Notes: generated by a model from the sequence alone, not told the origin. Counted from the first letter of the stretch, positions 7,999 to 16,893 are shown. The stretch is 64,000 nt of DNA from Roseateles_B flavus (GCF_039872765.1 NZ_JBDPZC010000017.1:8669-72668); one strand, 5' to 3'. Translations and numbers: made by a program.

Positions 7999-8654
7999 AG
8001 GGTCTTGTACAGCAGGGCGGCCGAATGCAGCCGGCCTTCGGCGCAGACGCTGTGCCCGGGGATGGCGCCGGCGCGCTGCCAGCCCAGATGGGTGTAGACG
8101 GCCTCGGCCTGGGAGTCCGCGGGCGCTTCCAGCACCAGCAGCCGGCGGCCCTGGCGCAGGGCCGTGCACTCCAGCGTCGCCATCAGCTGGCTGGCGATGC
8201 CCCGGCCGCGTTCCTGGCTGTGCACCATGAGGCGCTGCACCTCCCCGCGGTGGTGCGCGTTGGAGGGCTGGGGCAGGGCCAGCTGCACCGCACCCTGCAG
8301 CGGGCCATGGCCATCTCCCTCGCAGGCGATCCAGAGGTGGTGGTGGCTGCCCAGGCGCGCGTAGACGCTGTGCCAGTAGTCCATGGCCTGGTAGCGGGAC
8401 AAGGGGGCCAGGAAGCCCAGCGAGGCGCCGTGGTGCACGCTGTCGATCAGGAGGTCCGCCAGGGCCGGCAGCCATTGCAGGTCCCGCGAACCCAGCGCCC
8501 GCACCTGCACCGCGCCGCGCTTGCGTGCCTGCCCGACCACGCGCAAGCGGGCGGCGCCAGCGCCCTGCGGCTGGGCCGGCGGTGCCTGCAGGGGGGCGAC
8601 GGAAGAGGAGAGTGCGGCCGGGGTGTAGGCAAAGGGGGCGTCAAAGGCTTGCAT
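7995..8654 (-). CDS. GNAT-family N-acetyltransferase
   Basis: A 219-residue protein with a 50-residue Ala/Pro-rich leader and a GNAT domain. The motif A region is EVQRLMVHSQERGRGIASQLM, with RGRGIA as the CoA loop, followed by LLVLEAPADSQAEAVYTHLGWQRAG. The ATG at 8654 has AGGAGCG ahead of it. It forms a two-gene unit with the overlapping acetyltransferase downstream. The two domains are only distantly alike, so they may act on different substrates. No substrate can be inferred from sequence. Confidence 0.8.
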   Translation of the reverse strand: MQAFDAPFAYTPAALSSSVAPLQAPPAQPQGAGAARLRVVGQARKRGAVQVRALGSRDLQWLPALADLLIDSVHHGASLGFLAPLSRYQAMDYWHSVYARLGSHHHLWIACEGDGHGPLQGAVQLALPQPSNAHHRGEVQRLMVHSQERGRGIASQLMATLECTALRQGRRLLVLEAPADSQAEAVYTHLGWQRAGAIPGHSVCAEGRLHSAALLYKTL

Positions 8655-8755
8655 GGTGCTGCGCTCCTGTGTTCAGGTCGGCCCGTCGGGTGGACGGGTT
8701 TGCCTCATTCCAAGCAAGCAGCGTGCCAGTGCGCAAAGGCAGGCAGATGACGGGG

Positions 8756-9970
8756 TCAGCCCGTCTTTTCGGCAGGGGTCCAGCCGGGCTCGTCGCACAG
8801 GCGGCCACGGCCGCTGCGCTTGGCCTCGTACAGGGCGGCATCGGCGCGGCGCATCATGTCCTCGACGCTGCGATCGCCCGGGCGCAGCAGGGCCCAGCCC
8901 GCGCTGAAATCCAGTGCAAAGCCCAGCTCCTTCTCGGCGCGCGCATGTAGCACCGCCCGCAGGCGGGCGTCCATGGCGCGCGGCCCCAGTTCGTCACTGC
9001 GGGCCAGCAGCACGCAGAACTCCTCGCCGCCCACGCGCCCGGCCAGGTCGCCCACGCGCAGCACCTGCTGCACGCAGCTGGCGAAGAGGGCCAGGGCGCG
9101 GTCTCCGCCTTCGTGGCCGTGGTCGTCATTGACCTTCTTGAACAGGTCCAGGTCCAGCATGACCAGGCATAGCGGCTCGCCATGGCGCCGGGCCAGGGAG
9201 ATCAGCTCCTCGGAGCGGCTGCCAAAGGCGCGGCGGTTGGCCAGCCCCGTCAGGGCGTCCGTGTGGGCCTGGCGCTGCAGGTGCAGCTCGGTCTCGCCGC
9301 GCCAGGCCACCAGGATGGCCAGCACGCTGACCAGCAGCATCACGTGTGCGCCGAGGATGATGGCCTGCGTGAGCAGCGCTTCCCACCCCACCTCCCGCCC
9401 GAGGAAATGCAGGCTGGCGCGCAGCAGGGGGACGCTGGCCATGGCGCCAAACCCCAGCCCGAGCAAGGTGCGCCATGCCCGATCCTTGTGCTCGACGGGC
9501 GTGATGTGCCTGATTTCGAGGCCCTGCTGCTCCGCCTCGCGCGGCCAGGAGCAGGCCAGGGCCAGCGCCAGCATCTGAAGGGAGAGGCCCAGGCCGGACC
9601 AGGCGATGGCGAAGTGGTCGGCGCCACTGCCGTCCAGCACCGAGGCGAGGGCCAGCACCAGGGGCGCGCCCATCATCGCCCAGCGGCCCGGGCGCCGGCC
9701 CAGCCAGTCCCGAAGTGCCAGCCACAGGGCGCTGAGGCTGGCACTGAGGGCCAGCATGGCGACGAAGCCGCCCAGGCCATCGCTGATCGGTGCCCCGGAG
9801 GACTGGCGCAGCCACAGCGCCATCCAGCCCACGCACTGCAGCGCGATATAGCCTTGCGCGAAACGGGCCGCGCGGCTCACGGCAGCGCCCATCAGCAGGG
9901 GCAGCATCACCATGAGGCTCAGCAGCTCCAGCAGGAGCAGGCTCAGCAGCGTGGGGGTGTCCAGGAGCAT
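8756..9970 (-). CDS. Membrane diguanylate cyclase (GGDEF)
   Basis: A 404-residue protein that should make cyclic di-GMP from two GTP. The N-terminal 200 residues hold about six hydrophobic segments, and the C-terminal GGDEF domain has the active-site sequence GGEEF at 314-318. An RVGD inhibitory I-site lies exactly five residues before it (305-308), so product feedback is expected. DALTGLANRRAF marks the domain start. The chosen ATG begins a hydrophobic helix; the longer open frame to 10618 is antisense shadow of amn. The ATG lies directly beside a variant of the GGGTCAGGTCTTGCC repeat. Confidence 0.88.
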   Translation of the reverse strand: MLLDTPTLLSLLLLELLSLMVMLPLLMGAAVSRAARFAQGYIALQCVGWMALWLRQSSGAPISDGLGGFVAMLALSASLSALWLALRDWLGRRPGRWAMMGAPLVLALASVLDGSGADHFAIAWSGLGLSLQMLALALACSWPREAEQQGLEIRHITPVEHKDRAWRTLLGLGFGAMASVPLLRASLHFLGREVGWEALLTQAIILGAHVMLLVSVLAILVAWRGETELHLQRQAHTDALTGLANRRAFGSRSEELISLARRHGEPLCLVMLDLDLFKKVNDDHGHEGGDRALALFASCVQQVLRVGDLAGRVGGEEFCVLLARSDELGPRAMDARLRAVLHARAEKELGFALDFSAGWALLRPGDRSVEDMMRRADAALYEAKRSGRGRLCDEPGWTPAEKTG

Positions 9971-9986
9971 GGGGTCGAGTCTTGCC
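9971..9986 (+). repeat. Variant copy of the GGGGTCAGGTCTTGCC dispersed repeat
   Basis: Reads GGGGTCGAGTCTTGCC, two positions different from the copies at 16067 and 34993. The following TGGG is the same as after the copy at 34993. It abuts the start codon of the diguanylate cyclase gene. Confidence 0.45.
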
Positions 9987-10064
9987 TGGGAGCGGGGCGT
10001 TTCCCCATTGTGGGGCTGGCCGGCCGCAAAAGTCACGCGATGGTGCACACCACCGTGGGGCCGA

Positions 10065-11585
10065 TCACTGGAAGGCCACCTCGGCAAAGCTGCGCAGCTT
10101 GCGGCTGTGCAGCTTGCCGGCCGGGCTGGCGCGCAGCAGCTCGATGGCGCGCAGGCCGATCCGCAGGTGCTGGTCCACCCGCTCGCGATAGAACTGGTTG
10201 GCCATGCCGGGCAGCTTGATCTCGCCGTGCAGTGGCTTGTCGGAGACGCACAGCAAGGTGCCGTAGGGCACGCGGAAGCGGAAGCCGTTGGCGGCGATGG
10301 TGGCGCTTTCCATGTCCAGTGCGATGGCCCGGCTCTGGCTGAAGCGCCGCTCCGGTCCGCCCTGGTGCGCGCTGGGCAGCAGCTCCCAGTTGCGGTTGTC
10401 GGTCGAGGCCACGGTGCCGGTGCGCAGGATGCGCTTGAGCTCGAAGCCCGACAGCTGCGTGACCTCGGCCACCGCGCGCTCCAGCGCCACCTGCACCTCG
10501 GCCAGCGGCGGGATGGGCACCCACAGCGGCAGCTCCTCGTCCAGCACATGGTCCTCGCGCACGTAGCCGTGGGCCAGGACGTAGTCGCCCAGCTGCTGGC
10601 TGTTGCGCAGGCCGGCACAGTGGCCCAGCATCAGCCAGCAGTGCGGGCGCAGCACGGCGATGTGGTCGCTCATGGTCTTGGCATTGGCCGGGCCGACGCC
10701 AATGTTGACCATGGTGATGCCGCTGGCGTCGCGGCGCAGCAGGTGGTAGGCCGGCATCTGTGGCAGGCGCAGGGGCGGCAGGCCCGGTGCCATGGCGGCG
10801 AACTCGGCCTCGCAGCCGGCGCGGGCCGTCCAGACATTGCCGGGTTCGACGAAGCCGATGCAGTCGTCCAGCTCATGGGCTGCGGCGGGGTCGGGTGGCG
10901 CCTGCATCAGCTCGCGGCCCAGGCGGATGAACTCGTCGATGTAGAACTGGTAGTTGGTGAAGAGCACGAAGTTCTGGAAGTGCTCGGGCGAGCAGCCGGT
11001 GTAGTGGCGCAGGCGGTGCAGGGAGTAGTCCACCCGCGGCGCGGTGAACAGCGACAGCGGCTCGGGCTCGCCCGGCGCCGGCTCGTGCGTGCCGTTGGCG
11101 ATGCCGTCGTCCATGGCGGCGAGGTCCGGCAGGTCGAAGCACTCGCGCAGCAGCAGGCGGCGCTCGGGTGGCAGATCGCCCTCGAGGTGCTCGTGCTCGC
11201 TGAGCGCGAAGTGCAGGGGGATGGGCGCGGTGCTGCTGCCGATCTCCAGCTCGGCGCCGTGGTTCTTCAGCAGCAGCGCGAACTGCTCGCGGTAGTAGCG
11301 GCCGAAGAGCTCGGGCCGGGTGAGCGTGGTCTCGTAGACGCCGGGCCCTGCCACGAAGCCATAGGCCAGGCGTGAGTCGCCACGGGTGAGCCGCTCGCTG
11401 CGCAGCCGCACAAAGGGATAGCAGGCCCGTACGCGGCCCACGTCTTCGCCCCGCAGAAAGCGCTGCAGGGCCTCACGCAGATGGCTCACCCCCTGCGCAT
11501 AGATCAGCTGCACCTGCTGCCAGGCTGCCTCGGCCTCCTGGAAACGTTGGGGGGCGACGAAGGGGGCGGTGTTGGCAATCTTCAT
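10065..11585 (-). CDS. amn: AMP nucleosidase
   Basis: A 506-residue enzyme splitting AMP into adenine and ribose 5-phosphate, helping to set adenylate levels. The N-terminal domain runs to about residue 190 (RACYPFVRLRSE..GFVAGPGVYETTLTRPELF), and a purine-phosphorylase-like C-terminal half follows. In it MVNIGVGPANAKTMSDHIAVLRP and IALDMESATIAANGFRFRVPYGTLLCVSDKPLHGE are characteristic. Met at 11585 has GGAG 6 bases upstream and was preferred to the in-frame ATG six codons earlier. It is a single gene between the cyclase and the divergent pullulanase gene. Confidence 0.93.
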   Translation of the reverse strand: MKIANTAPFVAPQRFQEAEAAWQQVQLIYAQGVSHLREALQRFLRGEDVGRVRACYPFVRLRSERLTRGDSRLAYGFVAGPGVYETTLTRPELFGRYYREQFALLLKNHGAELEIGSSTAPIPLHFALSEHEHLEGDLPPERRLLLRECFDLPDLAAMDDGIANGTHEPAPGEPEPLSLFTAPRVDYSLHRLRHYTGCSPEHFQNFVLFTNYQFYIDEFIRLGRELMQAPPDPAAAHELDDCIGFVEPGNVWTARAGCEAEFAAMAPGLPPLRLPQMPAYHLLRRDASGITMVNIGVGPANAKTMSDHIAVLRPHCWLMLGHCAGLRNSQQLGDYVLAHGYVREDHVLDEELPLWVPIPPLAEVQVALERAVAEVTQLSGFELKRILRTGTVASTDNRNWELLPSAHQGGPERRFSQSRAIALDMESATIAANGFRFRVPYGTLLCVSDKPLHGEIKLPGMANQFYRERVDQHLRIGLRAIELLRASPAGKLHSRKLRSFAEVAFQ

Positions 11586-11714
11586 GGAGGCTCCTGGATC
11601 CATTGTGGCTCGGAAGCGGAGGCCTCGCGGTCAAGTAGCAAAGCTACTCTCCGAGGCGTTATTTGTTGAATCCTTTGGTGATTACGACAGGTTTCCGAGG
11701 GTTGCTCCGATCTT

Positions 11715-11735
11715 TTGAATGTAGTTTTACTTCAA
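11715..11735. promoter_or_regulatory. Imperfect inverted repeat upstream of the pullulanase gene
   Basis: TTGAATGTA (11715-11723) faces TTACTTCAA (11727-11735) in an AT-rich stretch 54-74 bases before the pullulanase start. The arms pair at TTGAA/TTCAA, with further near-symmetry (TGTAG/CTTCA). The position suits an operator for a sugar-responsive repressor or activator, but no regulator gene is adjacent and the family cannot be named. Confidence 0.35.
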
Positions 11736-11788
11736 TACCATGCCGGCAGGCCGCGGCCAGGACCGCGCCAGCACCGGAGCGAGACACC

Positions 11789-14700
11789 ATGAATGCGATG
11801 TACCGGCCCAAGGGCCGCGGCTGGCTTTGGGCCGGTCTGCTGTTCCTGACCCTCACCCTGGCCTTGGCTGGCTGCGGTGGCGGTGGCGGTGGCGATCCCG
11901 CCGCGTCGACCCCGCCGCCGCCCGCCGACGACCCCCTGCTGAGCCAGGGCGGCACTGCGGCTCCCCATCTCCTGCTGCAGGCGCTGCCGGCGCCCGGCAC
12001 GGGCGGCAGCGGCGGCAGCACGGACCGCACCACGCTCACGGTGCACTACAAGCGCCTCGACGGCGACACCAGCGGCTGGCAGCTCCACAGCTGGGGTGCG
12101 GGCCAGGACCCGGGCTGGAACAGCGGCCACAACCCCAGCGGCAGCGACAGCTTCGGCGCGATCTACCAGGTGCCCCTGGTGGCCAGCTCCGGCACCGTGG
12201 GCTACCTCTTCCACAAGGGCGACACGAAGGACCACGGCGGCGCGGACCAGAGCTACACCCTCAAGGCCGGCAGGAACGAGATCTGGCGCATCGAGGGCGA
12301 CCCGAGCACCTATTCCGCCAATCCCAGCGGGGCGGCGCTGCCGGACCTCAAGACCGTCCGCGTGCACTACAAGCGCTATGACGCCCACTACGCGGCCTGG
12401 GGCCTGCATCTGTGGGACGGCAGCGGGCTGGACGTCTCGCGCCTGGCCGGCCTGAATGTGGGCAACTGGGGGACGCCCGTGCCCCTGGCCCAGATGCCGG
12501 GCTACAGCGCCGGCAGCAGCGAGGTCGTCTTCGACCTGCCCGTGCTCAACCCGCAGGGCGACGCCTCGCGCAAGACCGTGGAGTTCATCATCCACGGCCT
12601 GCCACCCCGCGAGGGCGACAAGGACGGCCGCGAGCAGAACATCCGCGTGGACTACGCCGCCCTGCACATCACGAACCAGGTCGGCGAGGTCTGGCTGGTG
12701 CAGCAGGACGCAACGGTCTACACCGCTGCACCGGACACCCGCTCCGTCTCCGCCAGCGATGCCCGCGCCGTGTGGCTCAACCGCAGCCTGATCCAGTGGC
12801 CGCGGGTGGACGCGGGCGGGGTGCACAAGCTTTACCACTCGGCCACCGGCCAGATCATGGTGGCCAAGGACGCGAAGCTCAGCGGGGCCGATGGTGCGCT
12901 GGTGCTGAGCCGCTCGACGGCGGCCGTGCCCGCGGCCGTAGCCGAGCGCTTCAAGTACGTTGCTCCCGGCGTGGTGCTGGGCCTCAAGGACGGCGACCAG
13001 GCCCGCCTCGGCGAGCTGCTGAAGCAGCAGCTGGTGCTGGTGCAGGAGGATGCGAATGGCCTGGTGCAGAACGCCACGACCGTGCAGCTGGCCGGCGCGC
13101 TGGACGACCTCTATGCCTCCGCCGCCGCGCTCACTGACCTCGGCGCCACCGTGGCTGGCGGCAGCACGCGCTTCAAGCTCTGGGCGCCCACGGCCCAGGC
13201 GGTGCGTGTGTACACCTATGCGGGCAGCAGTGGTGATCCGCTCAGCGTGGACCTGCTGACCTTCGATGCCGCCACGGGCGCGTGGTCCCTCAGCAAGGCC
13301 GCGGACCTCAGCGGGCGCTACTACCGCTATGCCGTGGACGTGTTCGTGCGCGGCAAGGGCCTGCTGCGCAATTTCGTGACGGATCCGTATTCGGTGAGCC
13401 TGGGCGTGGACTCTGCGCGCAGCTACATCGCCAGCCTGGACGCAGCGGCCCTCAAGCCCGCCGGCTGGGACCAGAGCGCGCCGCCGGCGACCGTGAGCCG
13501 CAACACCGACATGAGCATCTACGAGTTGCACCTGCGGGACTTTTCGGCCACGGACGCCAGCGTGCCGGCCGAGCACCGCGGCAAGTACCTGGCGTTCACC
13601 GATGCGTCCAGCCGGGGCATGCAGCACCTGAAGGCTCTGGCCGCGGCCGGCCTGACCGATGTGCACCTGCTTCCCGTCTTCGACCTGGGCAGCGTGCCCG
13701 AAAGCGGCTGCAGCACGCCAGCCATCAGCGGCGCGCCCGACGCCGAGATCCAGCAGGCCGCCGTTGCCGCGGCTGCCGCGGGAGACTGCTTCAACTGGGG
13801 CTACGACCCCTACCACTACGGCGCGCCCGAAGGCAGCTATGCCAGCGATGCGGCCGACGGTGCCAAACGCATCCTCGAGTTCCGCCAGATGGTCATGGGG
13901 CTCAACGCCGCCGGCCTGCGCGTGGGCATGGACGTGGTCTACAACCACACCGTTGCTTCGGGCCAGGACACGGTCAAGTCGGTGCTGGACCGCGTCGTGC
14001 CGGGCTACTACCACCGGCTCAACGCCAGCGGTGGCGTGGAGACCTCCACCTGCTGCGACAACACGGCGACCGAGAACCTGATGATGGGCAAGCTGATGAT
14101 CGACACCGCGATCCGCTGGGCCCGCGACTATCACATCAGCTCCTTCCGCTTCGACATCATGGGCCACCAGCCGCGCGCCGTGATGGAGCAGCTCAAGGCC
14201 GCGGTGGCCGCGGCCGCGGGCCGCCCGGTGCAGCTCATCGGCGAGGGCTGGAACTTCGGCGAGGTGATGGACGGCGCCCGCTTCGTGCAGGCCTCCATGG
14301 GGTCGCTCAACGGCTCGGGCATTGGCAGCTTCAACCCCTTCATCCGCGACGCGGTGCGCGGCGGGAGCCCCTTCGATTCAGGCAACGCGCTCATCGCCAA
14401 CCAGGGCTGGATCAACGGGCTCTACCTGGATCCGAATGCGCAGTCCGGCGGTCGCAGCCGCAACGACCTGATGTGGCAGGGCGACCTGATCAAGTCCGGC
14501 CTGGCCGGCTCGGTCAAGGGCTTCCCGCTGCAGACCCACTGGGACGCCAGCGTGACCCTGGAGCAGCTCAACGGCGCAGGCTATGTGGCCGAGCCGGGCG
14601 AGGCGGTCAACTACATCGAGAACCACGACAACCAGACGCTCTTTGACATCAACGCCTGGCGCCTGCCGCAGGGCAGCTCGCGCATGGACCGGGCGCGGGT

Positions 14701-15346
14701 GCAGATCCTTGGTGCAGCGATCAATGCCTTCAGCCAGGGCGTGGCCTACTTCCATGCCGGCGTGGACGTGCTGCGCAGCAAGAGCCTGGACCGCAACAGC
14801 TATGACGCCGGCGACTGGTTCAATCGTCTGGACTGGAGCTACCAGGACAACGGCTGGGGCAGCGGCCTGCCGATGAAGAGCGACAACGGCGACAGCTGGG
14901 CGCTGATGAAGCCCCTGCTGGCCGATGCCTCGATCAAGCCCGGCGCCACCGAGATCGCCTGGACCCGCGATGCCTTCCGGGACCTGCTGCGCATCCGCGC
15001 CAGCTCCAGCCTGTTCCACCTGCCCAGCGCGGCGGAGATCAGGCAGCGCCTGCGCTTCCACAACACCGGTTCCGGGCAGCAGGAGGCGCTGATCGTGGGC
15101 CAGCTGGAGGGTCGCGGACTGGCAGGGGCGGGCGTCCAGGAGCTGGTCTATGTCTTCAATGCCGACAAGCAGGCCCGCAGCGTCGACATCCCGGCCCTGC
15201 AAGGCAAGGGCTACCGCCTGCATCCGGTGCATCTGGCCAGCGCTGCGGCCGATGCGCGCATCGCGGCCGAGGCCCGCTACGACGGCGGCACGGGCCGGTT
15301 CACGGTGCCGGCGCGCTCGGCCGTGGTCTTCGTGATCGGCCTCTGA
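11789..15346 (+). CDS. pulA: Pullulanase-type alpha-1,6-glucosidase lipoprotein (GH13)
   Basis: A 1185-residue debranching enzyme that should cleave alpha-1,6 links in pullulan, glycogen or starch. Residues 1-29 are a lipoprotein signal (LALAGC, Cys29), followed by poly-Gly. Two starch-binding CBM41/PUD repeats begin HYKRLDGDTSGWQLHSWG and HYKRYDAHYAAWGLHLWD. A linking domain and a CBM48 (RFKLWAPTAQAVRVYTY) precede the GH13 barrel. Barrel motifs are MDVVYNH, FRFDIMGH with nucleophile Asp789, GEGW with acid Glu819, and ENHDN with Asp947. The C-terminus matches the DUF3372 cap. It is likely anchored at the outer membrane for external alpha-glucan use. It is monocistronic, with a strong terminator 25 bases after the stop. 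Confidence 0.92.
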   Translation: MNAMYRPKGRGWLWAGLLFLTLTLALAGCGGGGGGDPAASTPPPPADDPLLSQGGTAAPHLLLQALPAPGTGGSGGSTDRTTLTVHYKRLDGDTSGWQLHSWGAGQDPGWNSGHNPSGSDSFGAIYQVPLVASSGTVGYLFHKGDTKDHGGADQSYTLKAGRNEIWRIEGDPSTYSANPSGAALPDLKTVRVHYKRYDAHYAAWGLHLWDGSGLDVSRLAGLNVGNWGTPVPLAQMPGYSAGSSEVVFDLPVLNPQGDASRKTVEFIIHGLPPREGDKDGREQNIRVDYAALHITNQVGEVWLVQQDATVYTAAPDTRSVSASDARAVWLNRSLIQWPRVDAGGVHKLYHSATGQIMVAKDAKLSGADGALVLSRSTAAVPAAVAERFKYVAPGVVLGLKDGDQARLGELLKQQLVLVQEDANGLVQNATTVQLAGALDDLYASAAALTDLGATVAGGSTRFKLWAPTAQAVRVYTYAGSSGDPLSVDLLTFDAATGAWSLSKAADLSGRYYRYAVDVFVRGKGLLRNFVTDPYSVSLGVDSARSYIASLDAAALKPAGWDQSAPPATVSRNTDMSIYELHLRDFSATDASVPAEHRGKYLAFTDASSRGMQHLKALAAAGLTDVHLLPVFDLGSVPESGCSTPAISGAPDAEIQQAAVAAAAAGDCFNWGYDPYHYGAPEGSYASDAADGAKRILEFRQMVMGLNAAGLRVGMDVVYNHTVASGQDTVKSVLDRVVPGYYHRLNASGGVETSTCCDNTATENLMMGKLMIDTAIRWARDYHISSFRFDIMGHQPRAVMEQLKAAVAAAAGRPVQLIGEGWNFGEVMDGARFVQASMGSLNGSGIGSFNPFIRDAVRGGSPFDSGNALIANQGWINGLYLDPNAQSGGRSRNDLMWQGDLIKSGLAGSVKGFPLQTHWDASVTLEQLNGAGYVAEPGEAVNYIENHDNQTLFDINAWRLPQGSSRMDRARVQILGAAINAFSQGVAYFHAGVDVLRSKSLDRNSYDAGDWFNRLDWSYQDNGWGSGLPMKSDNGDSWALMKPLLADASIKPGATEIAWTRDAFRDLLRIRASSSLFHLPSAAEIRQRLRFHNTGSGQQEALIVGQLEGRGLAGAGVQELVYVFNADKQARSVDIPALQGKGYRLHPVHLASAAADARIAAEARYDGGTGRFTVPARSAVVFVIGL

Positions 15347-15366
15347 GCAGGGGGAGAGCCCCATGC

Positions 15367-15395
15367 AAAAGGCCAGCCTGCGGGCTGGCCTTCTT
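15367..15395. terminator. Bidirectional intrinsic terminator
   Basis: GGCCAGCC (15371-15378), a TGCG loop and GGCTGGCC (15383-15390) form a perfect 8-bp stem. AAAA precedes it and TTCTT follows it, so it can stop both the pullulanase transcript and the convergent tail-collar-protein transcript. Confidence 0.85.
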
Positions 15396-15427
15396 CGTTC
15401 CCGCGGCCCCTCGCCGGGGCCTTGCGC

Positions 15428-16027
15428 TCAGGGGCGCGAGGGGAAGATGCCTTCGGTGGCGATGAAGCAGTTCATCGTGACGAAGGGCTGCATGTTGTTG
15501 AAGGGCTGGCCGCCGCCGGCCACGCTGCTCATCGTCGGGGCCATGGTGTTGCCGGGCGTGGCATCGGCATACAGCGTGGTGCGGGCCTTGGTGGCCGGGG
15601 CCTTGCCGGTGGGCGAGATGCTGTTGGCGTCATTGCTGCTGGCGACAGGCGCCACGCTGTGGCTGTGCGGCGGCATCTGCGAGGCGCTCAGGGTCTGGTT
15701 CTCGGTGCCGCCCTGCTCGCCCAGGTTGCGATAGGTCAGGCCGGGGCCCATGCCGGTGTGGATCATGACGCGGCCGCGCATGTCGGGCAGGCCGAAGGTC
15801 ACGCGGCCGTCGCCGCCGTAGGTGGTGCCCAGCAGCGAGAACAGCGCCGTATTGGTGGCGATGGGCAGCAGCTGGCCGTTCATCGCCGCCCAGCCGCGCG
15901 GCGCGAAGTTGAAGCCGGCGCACATGACCTGGCCGATGAAGGGCTCGGCCTGGGCCTGGGCTTGCTGGGCCAGGCCCAGGGTGGCGACGAGGCCCAGCAG
16001 GGCGCTGCGGATGCGGAGGGTGTTCAT
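15428..16027 (-). CDS. Exported phage tail-collar / MdpB-type protein
   Basis: A 199-residue protein with a clear signal peptide (LLGLVATLGLAQQAQAQA) followed by a tail-collar domain. The run EPFIGQVMCAGFNFAPRGWA, the stretch NGQLLPIATNTALFSLLGT, and TYGGDGRVTFGLPDMRGR form the conserved collar fold. GGTENQTLSASQMPPHSHS is also conserved. Relatives without a signal peptide occur in phage tails and as microcystin-dependent protein homologues. There are no phage structural genes nearby, and the signal peptide suggests secretion. The function is unknown. It converges on the pullulanase gene across a shared terminator. Confidence 0.8.
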   Translation of the reverse strand: MNTLRIRSALLGLVATLGLAQQAQAQAEPFIGQVMCAGFNFAPRGWAAMNGQLLPIATNTALFSLLGTTYGGDGRVTFGLPDMRGRVMIHTGMGPGLTYRNLGEQGGTENQTLSASQMPPHSHSVAPVASSNDANSISPTGKAPATKARTTLYADATPGNTMAPTMSSVAGGGQPFNNMQPFVTMNCFIATEGIFPSRP

Positions 16028-16066
16028 GCGTTGTGCTCCTTGATGTCGGGATGCGGATCCGGAAAT

Positions 16067-16082
16067 GGGGTCAGGTCTTGCC
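16067..16082 (+). repeat. Dispersed repeat copy GGGGTCAGGTCTTGCC
   Basis: Exact 16-base match to the copy at 34993-35008, lying in the 69-base gap between the tail-collar and PEP-CTERM genes. A 15-base match on the other strand lies inside the M61 peptidase gene at 20343-20357. Confidence 0.65.
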
Positions 16083-16096
16083 GATGCGGCAGAGGC

Positions 16097-16786
16097 TCAG
16101 CGCTTCAGGGCCTTGCGGCGGCTGGCCGCCCCGGCGGCGCAGGCGGCCAGCAGGGCGAGGGACAGGGCTTGCGGCTCGGGCACGTCGCTGGCCTTGCCGG
16201 CGGGCGTGAAGCGCAGGTCGTCCACGTCGAAGACGAAGAAGAAGTCGCCATTGCTCTTCAGCGTGATGCTGTTGAAGGCGTCGCCCGCATCGCCGGCCAC
16301 GAAGCCCATGAAGTAGGCGTAGCTGCCGGCGCCGTCCGTCAGCGCGCCGCTTTGCGGGCCGTTGCTCAGCACGGTGCCGCCGATCGACAGCGTCAGGTCG
16401 CCCTCGATCACGTCGCCGCCGGCCACCACGTAGAGGCCGAAGGCGCGCAGGGCGCTGCTGAAGGTGAAGGTAAGGGTGTCACCGGAGCTGAACTGGTCCA
16501 GATTGCCGGCATCGTCCACGCCCAGGAAGTGCGTGCCCGAGGGGTTCCACAGGCCGGCCTGGTTGCGCACGCTGGGCGCCAGGCCCACGGCGGTGCTGCC
16601 GCTGACGCTGAAGCCGCCGGGCGGTGGGGACTCGAAGTCGACGAGGCTCTGGCTGCCCAGGCCGGCGCTGGCGGTGTTGAAGCTCACCAGGCTGGTGCTG
16701 CCGACCAGCGCCGCCTGAGCGGCACCGGCCAGGCCCAGCAGCAGCGTGGGCAGGACGGCCCAGGTGCGCATTGGCTTGTGTTTCAT
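16097..16786 (-). CDS. PEP-CTERM sorting-signal protein
   Basis: A 229-residue exported protein. The N-terminal signal peptide (TWAVLPTLLLGLAGAAQAA) and the C-terminal VPEP motif at 202-205 frame a middle domain rich in Gly, Ser and Thr. After VPEP come a hydrophobic helix (ALSLALLAACAAGAA) and a basic end, SRRKALKR. This tripartite tail is the PEP-CTERM signal recognised by exosortase. The middle part is beta-rich, with FFFVFDVDDLRFTP before the tail, as in many PEP-CTERM proteins of unknown function. No exosortase gene is in the window, so the sorting machinery must be elsewhere. Confidence 0.85.
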   Translation of the reverse strand: MKHKPMRTWAVLPTLLLGLAGAAQAALVGSTSLVSFNTASAGLGSQSLVDFESPPPGGFSVSGSTAVGLAPSVRNQAGLWNPSGTHFLGVDDAGNLDQFSSGDTLTFTFSSALRAFGLYVVAGGDVIEGDLTLSIGGTVLSNGPQSGALTDGAGSYAYFMGFVAGDAGDAFNSITLKSNGDFFFVFDVDDLRFTPAGKASDVPEPQALSLALLAACAAGAASRRKALKR

Positions 16787-16877
16787 GGGATCACTCCTTG
16801 CTTGTGCAGGCCCCGCACGACACGGGGTTGCATCAGGCGGGCTTGTACGCCTGTCGAGCGGACCTGGGCGGCCGCTC

Positions 16878-16893
16878 CCCCAAGTACTAGGGG
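16878..16893. promoter_or_regulatory. CCCCAAGTACTAGGGG inverted repeat between PEP-CTERM and lactonase genes
   Basis: A near-perfect 16-bp dyad, CCCC-A-AGTACT-A-GGGG, lies in the 206-base divergent gap. It is 92 bases before the PEP-CTERM gene start on one side and 100 bases before the lactonase start on the other. Short symmetric sites of this type are typical of dimeric response regulators, but the binder is not identifiable. Which gene it serves is open. Confidence 0.5.

Noticed and set aside
15428..16027. Prophage remnant based on the tail-collar domain
   Set aside because: No other phage gene, integrase or attachment site lies nearby, and the protein has a signal peptide.
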